A stretch of DNA of 64,000 nucleotides from Temnothorax longispinosus. Taxonomy: Eukaryota; Arthropoda; Insecta; Hymenoptera; Formicidae. The number at the start of each line of letters is the position of its first letter. The stretch's first letter is position 1. The position numbers were made by a program, and so were the translations under genes. Shown piece after piece: positions 1-9,762 of this stretch. The DNA lies in the NCBI RefSeq assembly GCF_030848805.1, contig NC_092361.1, positions 6,386,001 to 6,450,000 on the forward strand, given 5' to 3'. The notes under the pieces were generated by a model, which saw only the letters and a program-made list of their open reading frames with translations, was not told the DNA's origin and did not search any database.

Positions 1-299
1 AAAAAGAAAGCATCCAGTTAATAGAAAAAAAAATTTCAGCAAGTTTTTTCTGAAAACTACTATATATCGATAGCTACCTTTCGAAATCTTAGGACGTTTC
101 CACAGACAACGAATACATATTCAAATTCACAAAAGATTCAAATCGAACATTTTCCAATGGAGCACCAACGACAAATGCCTTCGCGGATCGAACTTCATCG
201 AACACTTTTGCTCACCAATTTAATAATCAACTCGTCCTCATAGATAATACCACGTACATCCATAATATACGCAATAAATTCACTTTCGTCACCAGCACT
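1..299. other. AT-rich stretch, nothing recognised
   Basis: Short AT-rich left edge of the window. No splice-flanked open frame, RNA gene or repeat was recognised. Confidence 0.6.
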
Positions 300-1352
300 C
301 CGGCGGAAAGGCGAGGTGAAACGCGTGGCTAGAAGGCAGGATCGCGGGCAGGGTCGATTCGCGCGGGCACCGCGACGACGTTACCGCGATCGGCAACGAC
401 CGCTCGTTCACGAAGATCGCTCTCGCGAAAATCTGCACGCGGCGAGTAAGACGCATATGACCGCCTCACCAGCCTCGGGCTCGAGCACACTTCCGGGCGA
501 TCGATCCGGCTCGGTCCGAGTAACACGTGCGACGTACAGCGCCGGCGGCGTCGCCTCGCACCCTCATCCCTCTTTTTTCAGGACCTTCGCCGGACGCACG
601 TGCACCCCCAGGATCACCGCGTATCTCCCGGCACGCGCCTATCGGTAGCGGTTGTCGAGGGTGCACCCGGACGACGCAGCGGCGTGTCCGAGGGCTCGGA
701 GATACGCGCCTTCGGGCGTCGCGTGCGCCGGTTCCTCGGCGTCGGACGAGTGCCTTCACTGTAGCGGTATCGGCGCACGCAAGGGTATGGGGCGCCCCTA
801 TTTCCTAATATGTGTCACGAGGACAACGGCTTCCACACGCACATGTAACGAAGGCGCGCGGCGTGTTACGTTATATTTCCGTCGCCGCGACTCGCATCGC
901 GAATCTCGCACGGAAGCGATAAGATGAGACCCGCGATGCACCTTCTCGATCATCGAACGCGCCCGCGGTCGATCGCACCGATATTCGCGCACGTTCTCGC
1001 GCGATTGACGGCGTTTCTCTTTCAACGACACCTCGTTCCGAATCGCGAGGGGACTTGTTCCACCACCGCGTGTACACGCGTTTTTCCCCTTTTCTCAGGG
1101 ATGAAATTTTTATCGACACGTGCGCGAACACGGTTCGATCCCACGGCGATCCTCCGCGTGCGCGTCTCCGGCCCGTTCTCGCGCGACCATTTGGCCGTCG
1201 ACGTCGTTCACTGGGAGAGACGAGCTGAACGGTGGTACCAGAACGGACGACGAGTCGTCTGCGACCGGCCGGTCCTCCCGTTGCGACGTCGACCTCCCCC
1301 CGTTTCGTGCTCGTGCGCGTACTCGTCGGGGATCCCGTTTTCAACGTCGCCG

Positions 1353-1383
<31 letters not shown>

Positions 1384-1640
1384 TGTCGTCGTCGTCGTCG
1401 TCGTTGTCGTGGTCGTCGCTGTTGTCCACCTCCTCCTACTCGACGCGGATACGCGAAAGATCTTCCCCTGCGACCTCGACGCACGCACCGTGCTTACGGG
1501 AATGTGCGTGAGGTCAGGGTGGCATGATTACGACTATCAGTCTCGCAGTGCGCCGCCGCTGCCGACGCCGCTGCTGTTGGTCGCGCCGTCGCGACGCCTG
1601 GCGTCGTCGTGTCGACGGTGAAACTGGTATCTGCACCGCA
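300..1640. promoter_or_regulatory. GC/CpG-rich promoter-like block
   Basis: Base composition changes abruptly from AT-rich flanks to a CpG-dense, GC-rich block of about 1.3 kb, then back to AT-rich after about 1680. Several overlapping open frames exist on both strands (for example 924-1511 plus and 871-1488 minus), but they are what GC-rich DNA gives by chance: they overlap each other, are arginine/serine-rich and run through the trinucleotide repeat. Such blocks in insects often mark a promoter and 5'UTR. Possible splice sites occur on both strands, for instance a pyrimidine-rich acceptor near 1098 on plus and a GTAAGC-type donor near 1493 on minus. It could serve the plus-strand cytochrome b5 gene at 4.8 kb or a minus-strand gene lying left of the window. 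Direction cannot be decided. Confidence 0.4.
1344..1426. repeat. (CGT)n trinucleotide microsatellite
   Basis: About 28 copies of CGT, interrupted by TGT/TGG variants. It reads as poly-Ser, poly-Val or poly-Arg on plus and poly-Thr, poly-Asp or poly-Arg on minus, depending on frame, which explains the apparent long open frames over it. Confidence 0.9.
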
Positions 1641-4600
1641 TTACTACGCCCCGATGCGGCGGTCGGACGAGCGTACTCGACGAGTTTCCCCTTATAGTTG
1701 ACCGATAATTTGCTCTCTTGTTATTGCATTGAAGCTCTTGCTCTTTAACCGTTTATAATTTATAAAAAATGTATAAATATACGTTATATTTATTGAACAT
1801 GTTTATTGTCGTATATGTCTGACGTTTTGTTTATTGAACTTCTTTCAATAGTAATTCAATAGAAATAATATTGAATATTATTAAACTTCTATCATTGAAC
1901 TCGATTATAATGACTTTTGCTTTGGACTTGTTGCTGTCCAATAATTATATTTTTTTTTATTTAAAAAATGTAAACGTTAGATCCACAAATTAACTTTGTT
2001 TTAAATTATATTAGAATGTATCATAAAATGATATAATAAAATTTCTTTTATCGGGCCTGAATAAAACAAATCATTTCGTTCTAAGAATGGAGTAACCTGC
2101 GTTTCCTGATAACTCGCATTTGAACTTGATGGCAACACCTCTCATTGAATTTTCCGTTATATCGGCAGCTGGTTAAAACACAATCTATCTTTTTTTATTT
2201 ATAAAAGTCAGTCGCTATAATAATATATTTGTGCAAACTACTATCTACGAAATACAGAAATTTTAAATAAGAACATTGCTAAAAAATAATACCTGCTATC
2301 ATACTTTTTACGATTGCTCGCAAATCCCACGTTTATTTCATAATTATTCATGTTTAAAGATTAAAAATCTTATTGAAAAACTATACCGATACAATTTAAT
2401 TAACTTTGGAAATTGTGATATTTTTTCAAAGAAAAAAAGAATGATGACAATTTAATATTATCTGTATTCCTTTCTTAATTTAATGTTTACATTGTTGTGA
2501 AATCTGTTATCGTCAGTTTCCATTACACAGTTAGACTAATGATAAATACAAGTTTCATCAGATCAATGCGGATAGAAATATGTTATTAGTTATCAAGAGA
2601 CACGATGCGCGCGACGGTCGTGTCTCGCGTCAAGTTCATGCACACTGACCGTGTATCTTTACACGAAACGATGAGTTGAGAGCAACTGATGAGATTATTG
2701 GATCTCACAAAGTAAGCCTGAACCGATCGAGTGTATTATACATAATTATGTTTGATCTATGAGGGTTTCCCTACGATGTTATTATATATCCTTTATTTTA
2801 CATAGATAATAAAATTGTATCTAATATTTATCAAAGTAATATAGAATTTGAAAGATCGATAGGAATTAAATGAATAAAACACACCATTATGTAATAATAT
2901 AAAAAATATAAATATTAAAGATATTATATATGGATTATTAAATGGATGTTTTCGATGAAGTTAAATATTTAATTTTTTTATGATGAATATTTCGTTTACA
3001 GATATATTATACAGATAACGTTTTCGTTGAATATTATATTCGACCAGAAAATTCTAGCATGATGAAATACATTATCAAAATAAAATATAAAAAGATATAT
3101 AATTACAGAGATATTAAATACTACATGTAGAATTTTTAATCCAAGATTCACGAGATGTTTCTAGTATCAAGCGTTGACGGAATAGGTCACTATAAACACA
3201 TGACGCTGATAAATAGCAACACATAATAATATAATGATTGTGATTTAGCGTTTTGATATCATTTACGTGTGAACTTCGAAAGACGCTGGTTACAATCTCG
3301 TCATTGCGAATATCTCAACAGTAGGTACGTACCTCAGAAAAAAGAAATGCGGCCTCTTAATCACTTCTTTTCGCAATTATTTGACGAAAGTGCAACTGAA
3401 AGTGTGTCTGAAATCCGGTCGTTGCTTATCGTCGTCGTGGAATAAAAATAAAATCGTCAATCTGCGCTCTCGCGTGGCGTAGAATTTTACGAGAGTGCTG
3501 TGGTGCTGAAGTTTCTCTTCCTCTGTTTCTCTGAGCTGCGAACAGTGCGAACAAACCATCAGACTGTTTGGAATTCTTATGGGAGATTATTACACTTCGC
3601 CGAAAGGATTGGAATAACGATTTTGCGAGACGGTATAAGATTCACGATACGCGATACTGTGATACGTGACGCGTTTTCTTAATTTAGAGCTTCTAATCTC
3701 ATTACTTCCTACACTTCTTATCTTCACTCTTATCATTAGAGTTCCCCAACTAAGGAAAGAAAGCAACTTTCTATATTTAAGCGCGGAAAATTCATATGTG
3801 GATTACAATCAGGTTCTGTTTCCAAGCAACGCATTCGACTACTACGGCAATGCGTGACCAAGAAGATACTTCGAGTTTGCACGCATCAGGTTTCAACCGG
3901 TAATAGAATTACTCTCCTTTCTTGAGAGAATTGATTTCTGTCTACAACGCTCAGTGTGTTTCATACGATGTCCCTTGACAGACAACATCAACAGAAACGC
4001 TCGCTGTTGTAGGTAGATTTAACGTGTGACGAATCTGTTTTCCGAATATACAGTGCCTGGGATTGTTTAAACGGTTGCTGTAAACTGACGCGCGAGTTAA
4101 TCGGTATATGTGGACTACTCGTTTACTTCCGCAATCGATACAATCGATACTTCCGGTGCTCCCGCGATCGTATTTTCCAACTGTCACTAGTCATTTTTGC
4201 AAAATAATGTACTTTCAATGGTGCAGTTGTTCACAATTTTCCGCTACTGCAAATATATTGCTTTATCATAGCGCCGTCGCCGTACGTCTCTGTCAATTGA
4301 AATCAATAATCGTTTATTGTATTTTTGGATGTGTAAATGTGAATAGAAAACGTATTAGTTATAGAATACGAAGAAAAAGGCAAAATAAAAGCAAAATAAA
4401 TATCTTACTTAAACGTTGTCTTACTGTTGTTTGGTTTACGCAATATTGTTTCTTCTAAATGTTTAAGCAGAATATTTATTTTCATTTTATTTTTATTAAA
4501 TTTCCTCTATTTATTTAGTTTTAATTCAATTTTATAAATTTTTATTGGAAAATTGAGATTTTTTGTTTACGAGATTACGACGTGTAATATATTAATATAG

Positions 4601-4778
4601 CTATTTATTATAATATATATTAGTACTGTTTAGCAAAAGCTATTTGCGCACATAAAGTTAAGAAGAAACATGCGTGATTATTTTAATATACTGTAAACGA
4701 TATTTACAATATATCACAATTAAATTCTATTTAAAGTTATTTAAATAGCAAAATATGTTTGTATTATTTGTGTTGCAG
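1641..4778. other. Non-coding upstream region / probable 5'UTR intron of the cytochrome b5 gene
   Basis: AT-rich sequence with many stops in all frames and only short chance frames (3377-4458). A donor-like TAG|GTACGT occurs at 3325 on plus and could close a non-coding first exon, but several other positions would serve as well. The 3' boundary is clearer: a pyrimidine-containing TTGTGTTGCAG acceptor ends at 4778. No transposon or RNA gene was recognised. Confidence 0.5.
4768..4778 (+). other. Splice acceptor before the cytochrome b5 exon
   Basis: The run TTGTGTTGCAG directly precedes the coding exon. The frame upstream is closed by stops a short way further up, and the predicted start lies 29 bases inside the exon, so the acceptor most likely joins a non-coding 5' exon to the coding exon. 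Confidence 0.6.
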
Positions 4779-4806
4779 AACGAGCGCTTCTAAACCCCAT
4801 GGTAGC

Positions 4807-5247
4807 ATGGATCTCGTGAGTCTAACCGTCCGCTCCCACGAACTAGGAGATGTGAATCCACCGAGGGAGGACTACTTGCAGGTCGAGCGTGATGATGTCA
4901 CGGAGAGAAACGATATCATCAGAGAGCGAAGATGCAGGCTGAAGGAAAAGTCGCACGACGAGCTCCGGACGATCAATTTAGCTGAGGTTGCCTGGCACGA
5001 CACGCCCGGTGACTGCTGGCTCGTGATCTATGATTACGTGTACGACTGCACGGAGTTTCTGAAGAGTCACCCGGGCGGCCAGGACGTTCTCCTGGAATAC
5101 GCCGGACGAGACGCCACTTTGGCGTTTATTGGCACCGGACACTCCGCCGTCGCCAGGACAACCTTGGAGAGGTACAAAATTGGCGAGCTTCCGCTGAACG
5201 AGAGGATCTACAGTATTCCCAACGGCCTGAAGGTCTCGGGATTCTAG
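4807..5247 (+). CDS. Cytochrome b5 domain-containing protein, soluble, 146 aa
   Basis: Predicted small haem protein for one-electron transfer, probably cytosolic. The first ~50 residues are charged and not recognisable; residues about 55-130 form a cytochrome b5 fold. The haem ligand motif HPGG is at residues 88-91 and the second axial histidine is in GHS at 111-113, so the two histidines (88 and 112) are 24 apart as in classical cytochrome b5. The conserved FLKSHPGG, EYAGRDAT and GHS blocks are all present. There is no hydrophobic C-terminal tail, so unlike microsomal b5 it lacks a membrane anchor; the protein ends soon after the domain. ATG at 4807 was chosen because the exon begins at 4779; the nearer ATG at 4800 is out of frame and short. 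The whole CDS is one exon. Partner reductase and physiological role are not evident. It is convergent with the minus-strand gene that ends at 9627. Confidence 0.88.
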   Translation: MDLVSLTVRSHELGDVNPPREDYLQVERDDVTERNDIIRERRCRLKEKSHDELRTINLAEVAWHDTPGDCWLVIYDYVYDCTEFLKSHPGGQDVLLEYAGRDATLAFIGTGHSAVARTTLERYKIGELPLNERIYSIPNGLKVSGF

Positions 5248-5329
5248 TCTGCTCGGATCGTCGAGAGTCGCCGTCATCATCATGCACGATAAATATCGAA
5301 ATTTTACACCAAAAATGGGAACCGGTGTA

Positions 5330-5335
5330 AATAAA
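5330..5335 (+). terminator. Poly(A) signal of the cytochrome b5 gene
   Basis: Canonical AATAAA about 83 bases after the stop codon, the first such hexamer downstream on this strand. Confidence 0.6.
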
Positions 5336-7282
5336 CCCACTACTAAACTTATGCAGAAGGTTCGACGTAAGTTAGTCACAGCTGAAATATTACCGTCGCT
5401 GTTGATGGCGTAGGAACACGTATAAGAAAGAAATTATTTACTTCAGAAAGGTAAGAAATATTATGATCAGCAAGAGCTTTTTTCCAAGTCATCTTTTTAT
5501 TTGATTTTATTTAAATAGATAATATTATCACTATGGATTTCATTATTTTAGCGGTCATAATATGGTTGACATAAAAATCAGTTAAATAGCTTATAACAAA
5601 AATATGCCGATTCTTACATAATAATTTTCTCGTCTTTCTATAAATAATTTCTCTCTTACACATTTTACCGTATGTATTATCTGTAGCAAGAGATATTTTT
5701 GAATGGTTAAAGAAAATCTTAGATTGCACTTATGTAATATTTTAACTACTACATATCTAGGATTTTATATAGAAAAGGAAACGGCTGTCGATGTGATTTG
5801 TTCATTTGTAACAATAATCATAACGATAGTGATTTTTTAATCAGTATTTAAGCTCGTTACATTACTGCAATAATGCAAAGTGTAAACTGCATTAAACATT
5901 AACTTAACAATGTTAAATGTTAATCTAATTAGGTTTACTTTTATTTTTTGTTTATTTCATCTACAATATCTTGCGATAAGATTTCCTTTTTCTTTTTATT
6001 TCGCGTACGCGTGTCGGAACACTCTTAGAAATGAGAAAATTGTATTGCTAATATCGAGTAATTTGTCATTGCCCGATCACGGCGGCAAAGCATTTTATGC
6101 AATTTTATCACATTGTTGGTGAACTTCGAAATGTATCAGCCAAGAGGTCAAGCGCGATAAGAAATATTCTCGGTCAAACGGGCCACGCCTCAAAGGCAAT
6201 TAATTACATTTCTCCAATTCATCTTGGCGAGTAATTATTTACAATAAGATTTTTGCAACCTCAAATTATTATATCGGGCGCGGATTAACACACGTGATAA
6301 TTTTAATTTCATGACATTTAATATTACCGATTTTATATTAGGCAAGATATAATTTTTGGTATCTGGACGAATGTTATTTTTGTCTTGGAAAAAATTGCTT
6401 CATTAAATATCACCGGAGAGGGTAAACATGCCGAATTCTTTCATCATTAATATTTCAAAGTAGCTGCGATAAGATAAAGGAGAGAGCCGGTAAAACAATA
6501 ATCAGTGCTCAGGGAGTACTTTACACATCGGATACATTTTATATTTCTTGATTCTCTAACATTTATAATATACACAACATACAGTATGAGGTAATAGCGA
6601 TGTAGCTCAGTTCGTTATCGTTATACGTCGATAGACCGATATAATAAACTCTCCGTTTCCGTTAATCGGAAGGCAAGACTGTCCATTTATTAAATTAGCA
6701 ATATACTCCAGTTTATATGCGTTAATCCTATATTTATCTAAAATTAAATTACACACATAATAATACTCTTTACGATATTTACATTTAACCACAAAATGTA
6801 CATATAAAATATATAACATTTTGTATGTATTGTATATGCGTATATATGTGTGCTTGTGTGTATGTGTGTACGATGTATGATTAAGATAAAATAAAATATA
6901 AGGAAAGAGATAACACTTTTTGATGTCAGTATCATTCTGTCCCATGGTGAACATCAGTCCTTAGTTTTGAACGTTTCAACGTCTCGCCGATAGAAAAACA
7001 TTACAAAACCGATAGAAAAATTTCGATATAACGTTTCCGTATCTTAAATAGATTTTATGTTACATAGTGACAAGTTTAAAGAGTTGCGATGAATTGTAAT
7101 ACGAAAGTTATCCGTCTATACATCTCTAACTTTTTATATGTACTATATAACTAAATAATACTAATTTTTGCTCCACTTCATTTTTAACGATAAGATAATG
7201 GGAGAAAGTAACATACGGGTCACTCGTAATACACAAGGTTCACTCAGAGATTCACTTAACTTAAACTCAATAAGTACATAAA

Positions 7283-7602
7283 GGACCTCGCATGATGATT
7301 CTTATGAAAAAAAAAAACGCTTTTCGGTCAATTTGCTTGAATTTGTGATATGTTGTAGTTTTTGCGAATCCCTGATGAAAAGTCTCAAATTTCATCAACT
7401 TTTTATGATTAATTTCTGAATTATAGAACAATTCTTATGAAGATTTTCAAATGCCTATAATTCACAGAAACTAATCATAGAGAAAGTTGATGAAATTTGA
7501 GACCTTCATCAGGGACACGAGAACTACAACATATCTGCACGTATTACAAATTCAAGCAAATTGACCGAAAACGTTTTTTCTCATAAGAATCATATGAGGA
7601 TC
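7283..7602. mobile_element. Foldback / MITE-like element
   Basis: Two imperfect inverted arms of about 140 bases face each other. The left arm (about 7283-7425) starts around TGATTCTTATGA and runs through GTCAATTTGCTTGAATTTGT and a stretch containing CTCAAATTTCATCAACTTT; the right arm (about 7450-7602) is its reverse complement with scattered substitutions and small indels. The short unpaired centre includes about 25 bases. No transposase frame is inside, so this would be a non-autonomous foldback element or long hairpin. Target-site duplication could not be fixed, so the family is unknown. Confidence 0.65.
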
Positions 7603-9224
7603 AATCACATTTGACTAAAACTGTGTATTTGTTCTATTTTATTATATCTACGATAGTGACTACTACGCGCGATATTTGCGCGCTTTAACGCACATGTCAC
7701 GCTACGCTACGTAACATGTGATTAACACCAACTTTACATACTACTTTCTGTTTTGTATGTTGTTAGGACCATGTATGTTAAATACCGAATGCCCACAGCA
7801 TTCGCTTATTTTTAAATTTTCACTAAATGCTAAACGACAGTTTGAGACAACTCAGTACAATATACACGAAATGAAAATAGCACCGCTAACAAGTTTTTTT
7901 TTATAATTACTATCACACACATTCCAATTATAAATTGCATAACGCGAAAGGTACAGCTAAAACAATTTCGAAGTAATTATCAAAATGGTAATTATTTGTT
8001 GCAAAAGAGAAGGTATTTTTGTAGAAAAAATTTAATTCGAAATTTGAATTAATTTCTAACTTTTGAATTTATAACAACAAATATCGTGGTTATTAAATTT
8101 CAATTTTATTTGTGACAAAATTTTCTCCAATTCAATAAAAGATAAAATTCTGTTATTAATTTCCGTTTTTAAAATTTCCGCAATGCTCTCTATTTTACGA
8201 ACTACAGTAAAACTGTAAAACAAACTAGATAAATTAAGTTTAATTATAATTCCGAGAGAAATGACATTGTATTAAGTTTGCATACAATATTTAATTTCTA
8301 TCTTTTTAAATGGTTTAAATAGTAATGACGTTTGACGCGAGATAGTTCCTTCGGATTTTTTTTTGTTCTGAAAATAGTACAGAATCGCCATTTAATAGAG
8401 AAACTCTGTAGGGTTTGAAAAATTAAACCTATGTAGTTTTTCAATGATGTTGATGTATGACTTGCAGAACTGAACTTGTGAAACCATCGGTCATCCGAAA
8501 TATCTCTTCGCCGATCGGGAAAAATTAGAGCGTGTTTATTATCCGTCTTTGTTCCTCGTGTGGCCGAACGGAATAAAAGCAAAATTGTATATCCGATTTA
8601 TCTCCAATTGCCTTCAGTTTCTGTGATCGGTTCGAGTCACCAATTTTCTCCATTTCCTTTATGAACACGCGAAAATGCCAGGTCTTGCTCTATGACACAT
8701 TGTCACAAGTTCAGATTCCCTGCGAATAAAAAGCTTGCTTTTTCATACGTGTTCGATAGTCTCGTTGCTTGCTATGTCTTTTTCAGGCAAAAAGCCTGAA
8801 GGAGATCTATTTGGCGTCAAACACCACTATCTTTTGGGAAGTGAAAATTGGAAGTTAAGTATCGAAACTCGTCATTTGACGAGTTTTATTCTACGAAAGA
8901 AAGAATCGGGAATGCACGCTCCTCGAAATAATTTTTATCAAAACTAAAAAGTCAACTTCTCATAATCTTTTTATAATTCGTATGATAGAAAATGTTGCGA
9001 GAATAGCTTAGTTTTATTATAAATTATTATTACTTTACTTTAAAAGTTATTTTAAATATTTATATTTATAAACATATATATATATATATAGATATATTTC
9101 TTTACTTTATATTTTCTGGAAAAAGTTGTCTATAAAAATTAAATCTGAAAGTAACAGGCATTCAAAAGTAACAATTTGTTATAAATGACGAACATATCTA
9201 GCAGAAGTGCGCAGAATTGAGATA

Positions 9225-9368
9225 ACATCGATACCGATTATATCCACGAAATAATTAGAGAATTGATACTTTCAAGTAGATACCATTTAGGAATCGATAC
9301 CATTCGATACTTACATATTCACATGTACTTATGAGGCAACGATACTTTACTATCAGGAATCGATACTA
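9225..9368 (-). repeat. Cluster of degenerate GTATCGATTCC repeats
   Basis: In about 145 bases GATAC occurs seven times on plus (GTATC on minus), often in the longer form GGAATCGATAC. It lies just past the putative poly(A) signal of the minus-strand gene. ATCGATA resembles part of the insect DRE element TATCGATA, but the repetition with variable spacing could equally be a decayed minisatellite. Confidence 0.5.
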
Positions 9369-9378
9369 ATTGTGAAGC

Positions 9379-9384
9379 TTTATT
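9379..9384 (-). terminator. Poly(A) signal of the minus-strand PPxY/CaaX gene
   Basis: AATAAA on minus (overlapping second copy next to it), about 240 bases after the predicted stop codon at 9627-9629. Confidence 0.5.
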
Positions 9385-9626
9385 TATTAAATTCGTAAAA
9401 GCACCGAGTTGCGACGTTTCAACAATTCCGCATCTCGTTGCATTCATGAATTGCGAGCAAGCTAATACGTTATCAATCTACAGTCGAGTAGTTTTGCAAG
9501 CGCTTTTCTTGACAAGCGCAGCTCGACTATCAAGGGAAACATTCGCGAATGAACTCGATCGTGGATTGATGATGGTATCAGGCTTCCTGCAACTTCCTGT
9601 CGAAGCGAAGTTCCTTGCTCGTTCTT

Positions 9627-9762
9627 TTACATCAAGCTGCAGAGGGCAAATCCTTGGCCGGAATCGAAAGCCGTCTGCAGTACCGTGGTTTCCATACAAA
9701 ACGCAGCATCCGTATACATCGCCGCAATTCGTTGCTGTTGCGCACGACTCTCGCTCTGCGAT
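9627..9762 (-). CDS. Terminal exon (8) with CaaX box
   Basis: Begins after the acceptor GTGCTTGCAG. The preceding exon leaves two bases (AG), and this exon supplies the third, giving Arg; the frame then runs 44 codons to TAA. The peptide ends in Cys-Ser-Leu-Met, which fits C-a-a-X. A second frame on the same strand is open for longer, but it does not match the phase of the upstream exon. A GTAAAA-like donor overlaps the stop codon and could in theory be used to extend the protein. Confidence 0.6.

Larger units (their letters stand above)
5336..9378. other. Intergenic region between convergent genes
   Basis: AT-rich DNA between the 3' end of the cytochrome b5 gene (+) and the 3' end of the PPxY/CaaX gene (-). 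It contains one foldback element (7283-7602), a short GT-rich run near 6840-6870, an (AT)n run near 9074-9090 and the GATAC-rich patch at 9225-9368. Short open frames here have no flanking splice sites or recognisable content. Confidence 0.6.

Noticed and set aside
871..1621. Open frames on both strands through the (CGT)n repeat
   Set aside because: Poly-Thr, poly-Asp, poly-Ser and poly-Val runs are artefacts of the trinucleotide repeat; no splice structure supports any one frame.
8620..8660. GGTTCGAGTC string like a tRNA B box
   Set aside because: No A box or pairing acceptor stem at a suitable distance upstream.
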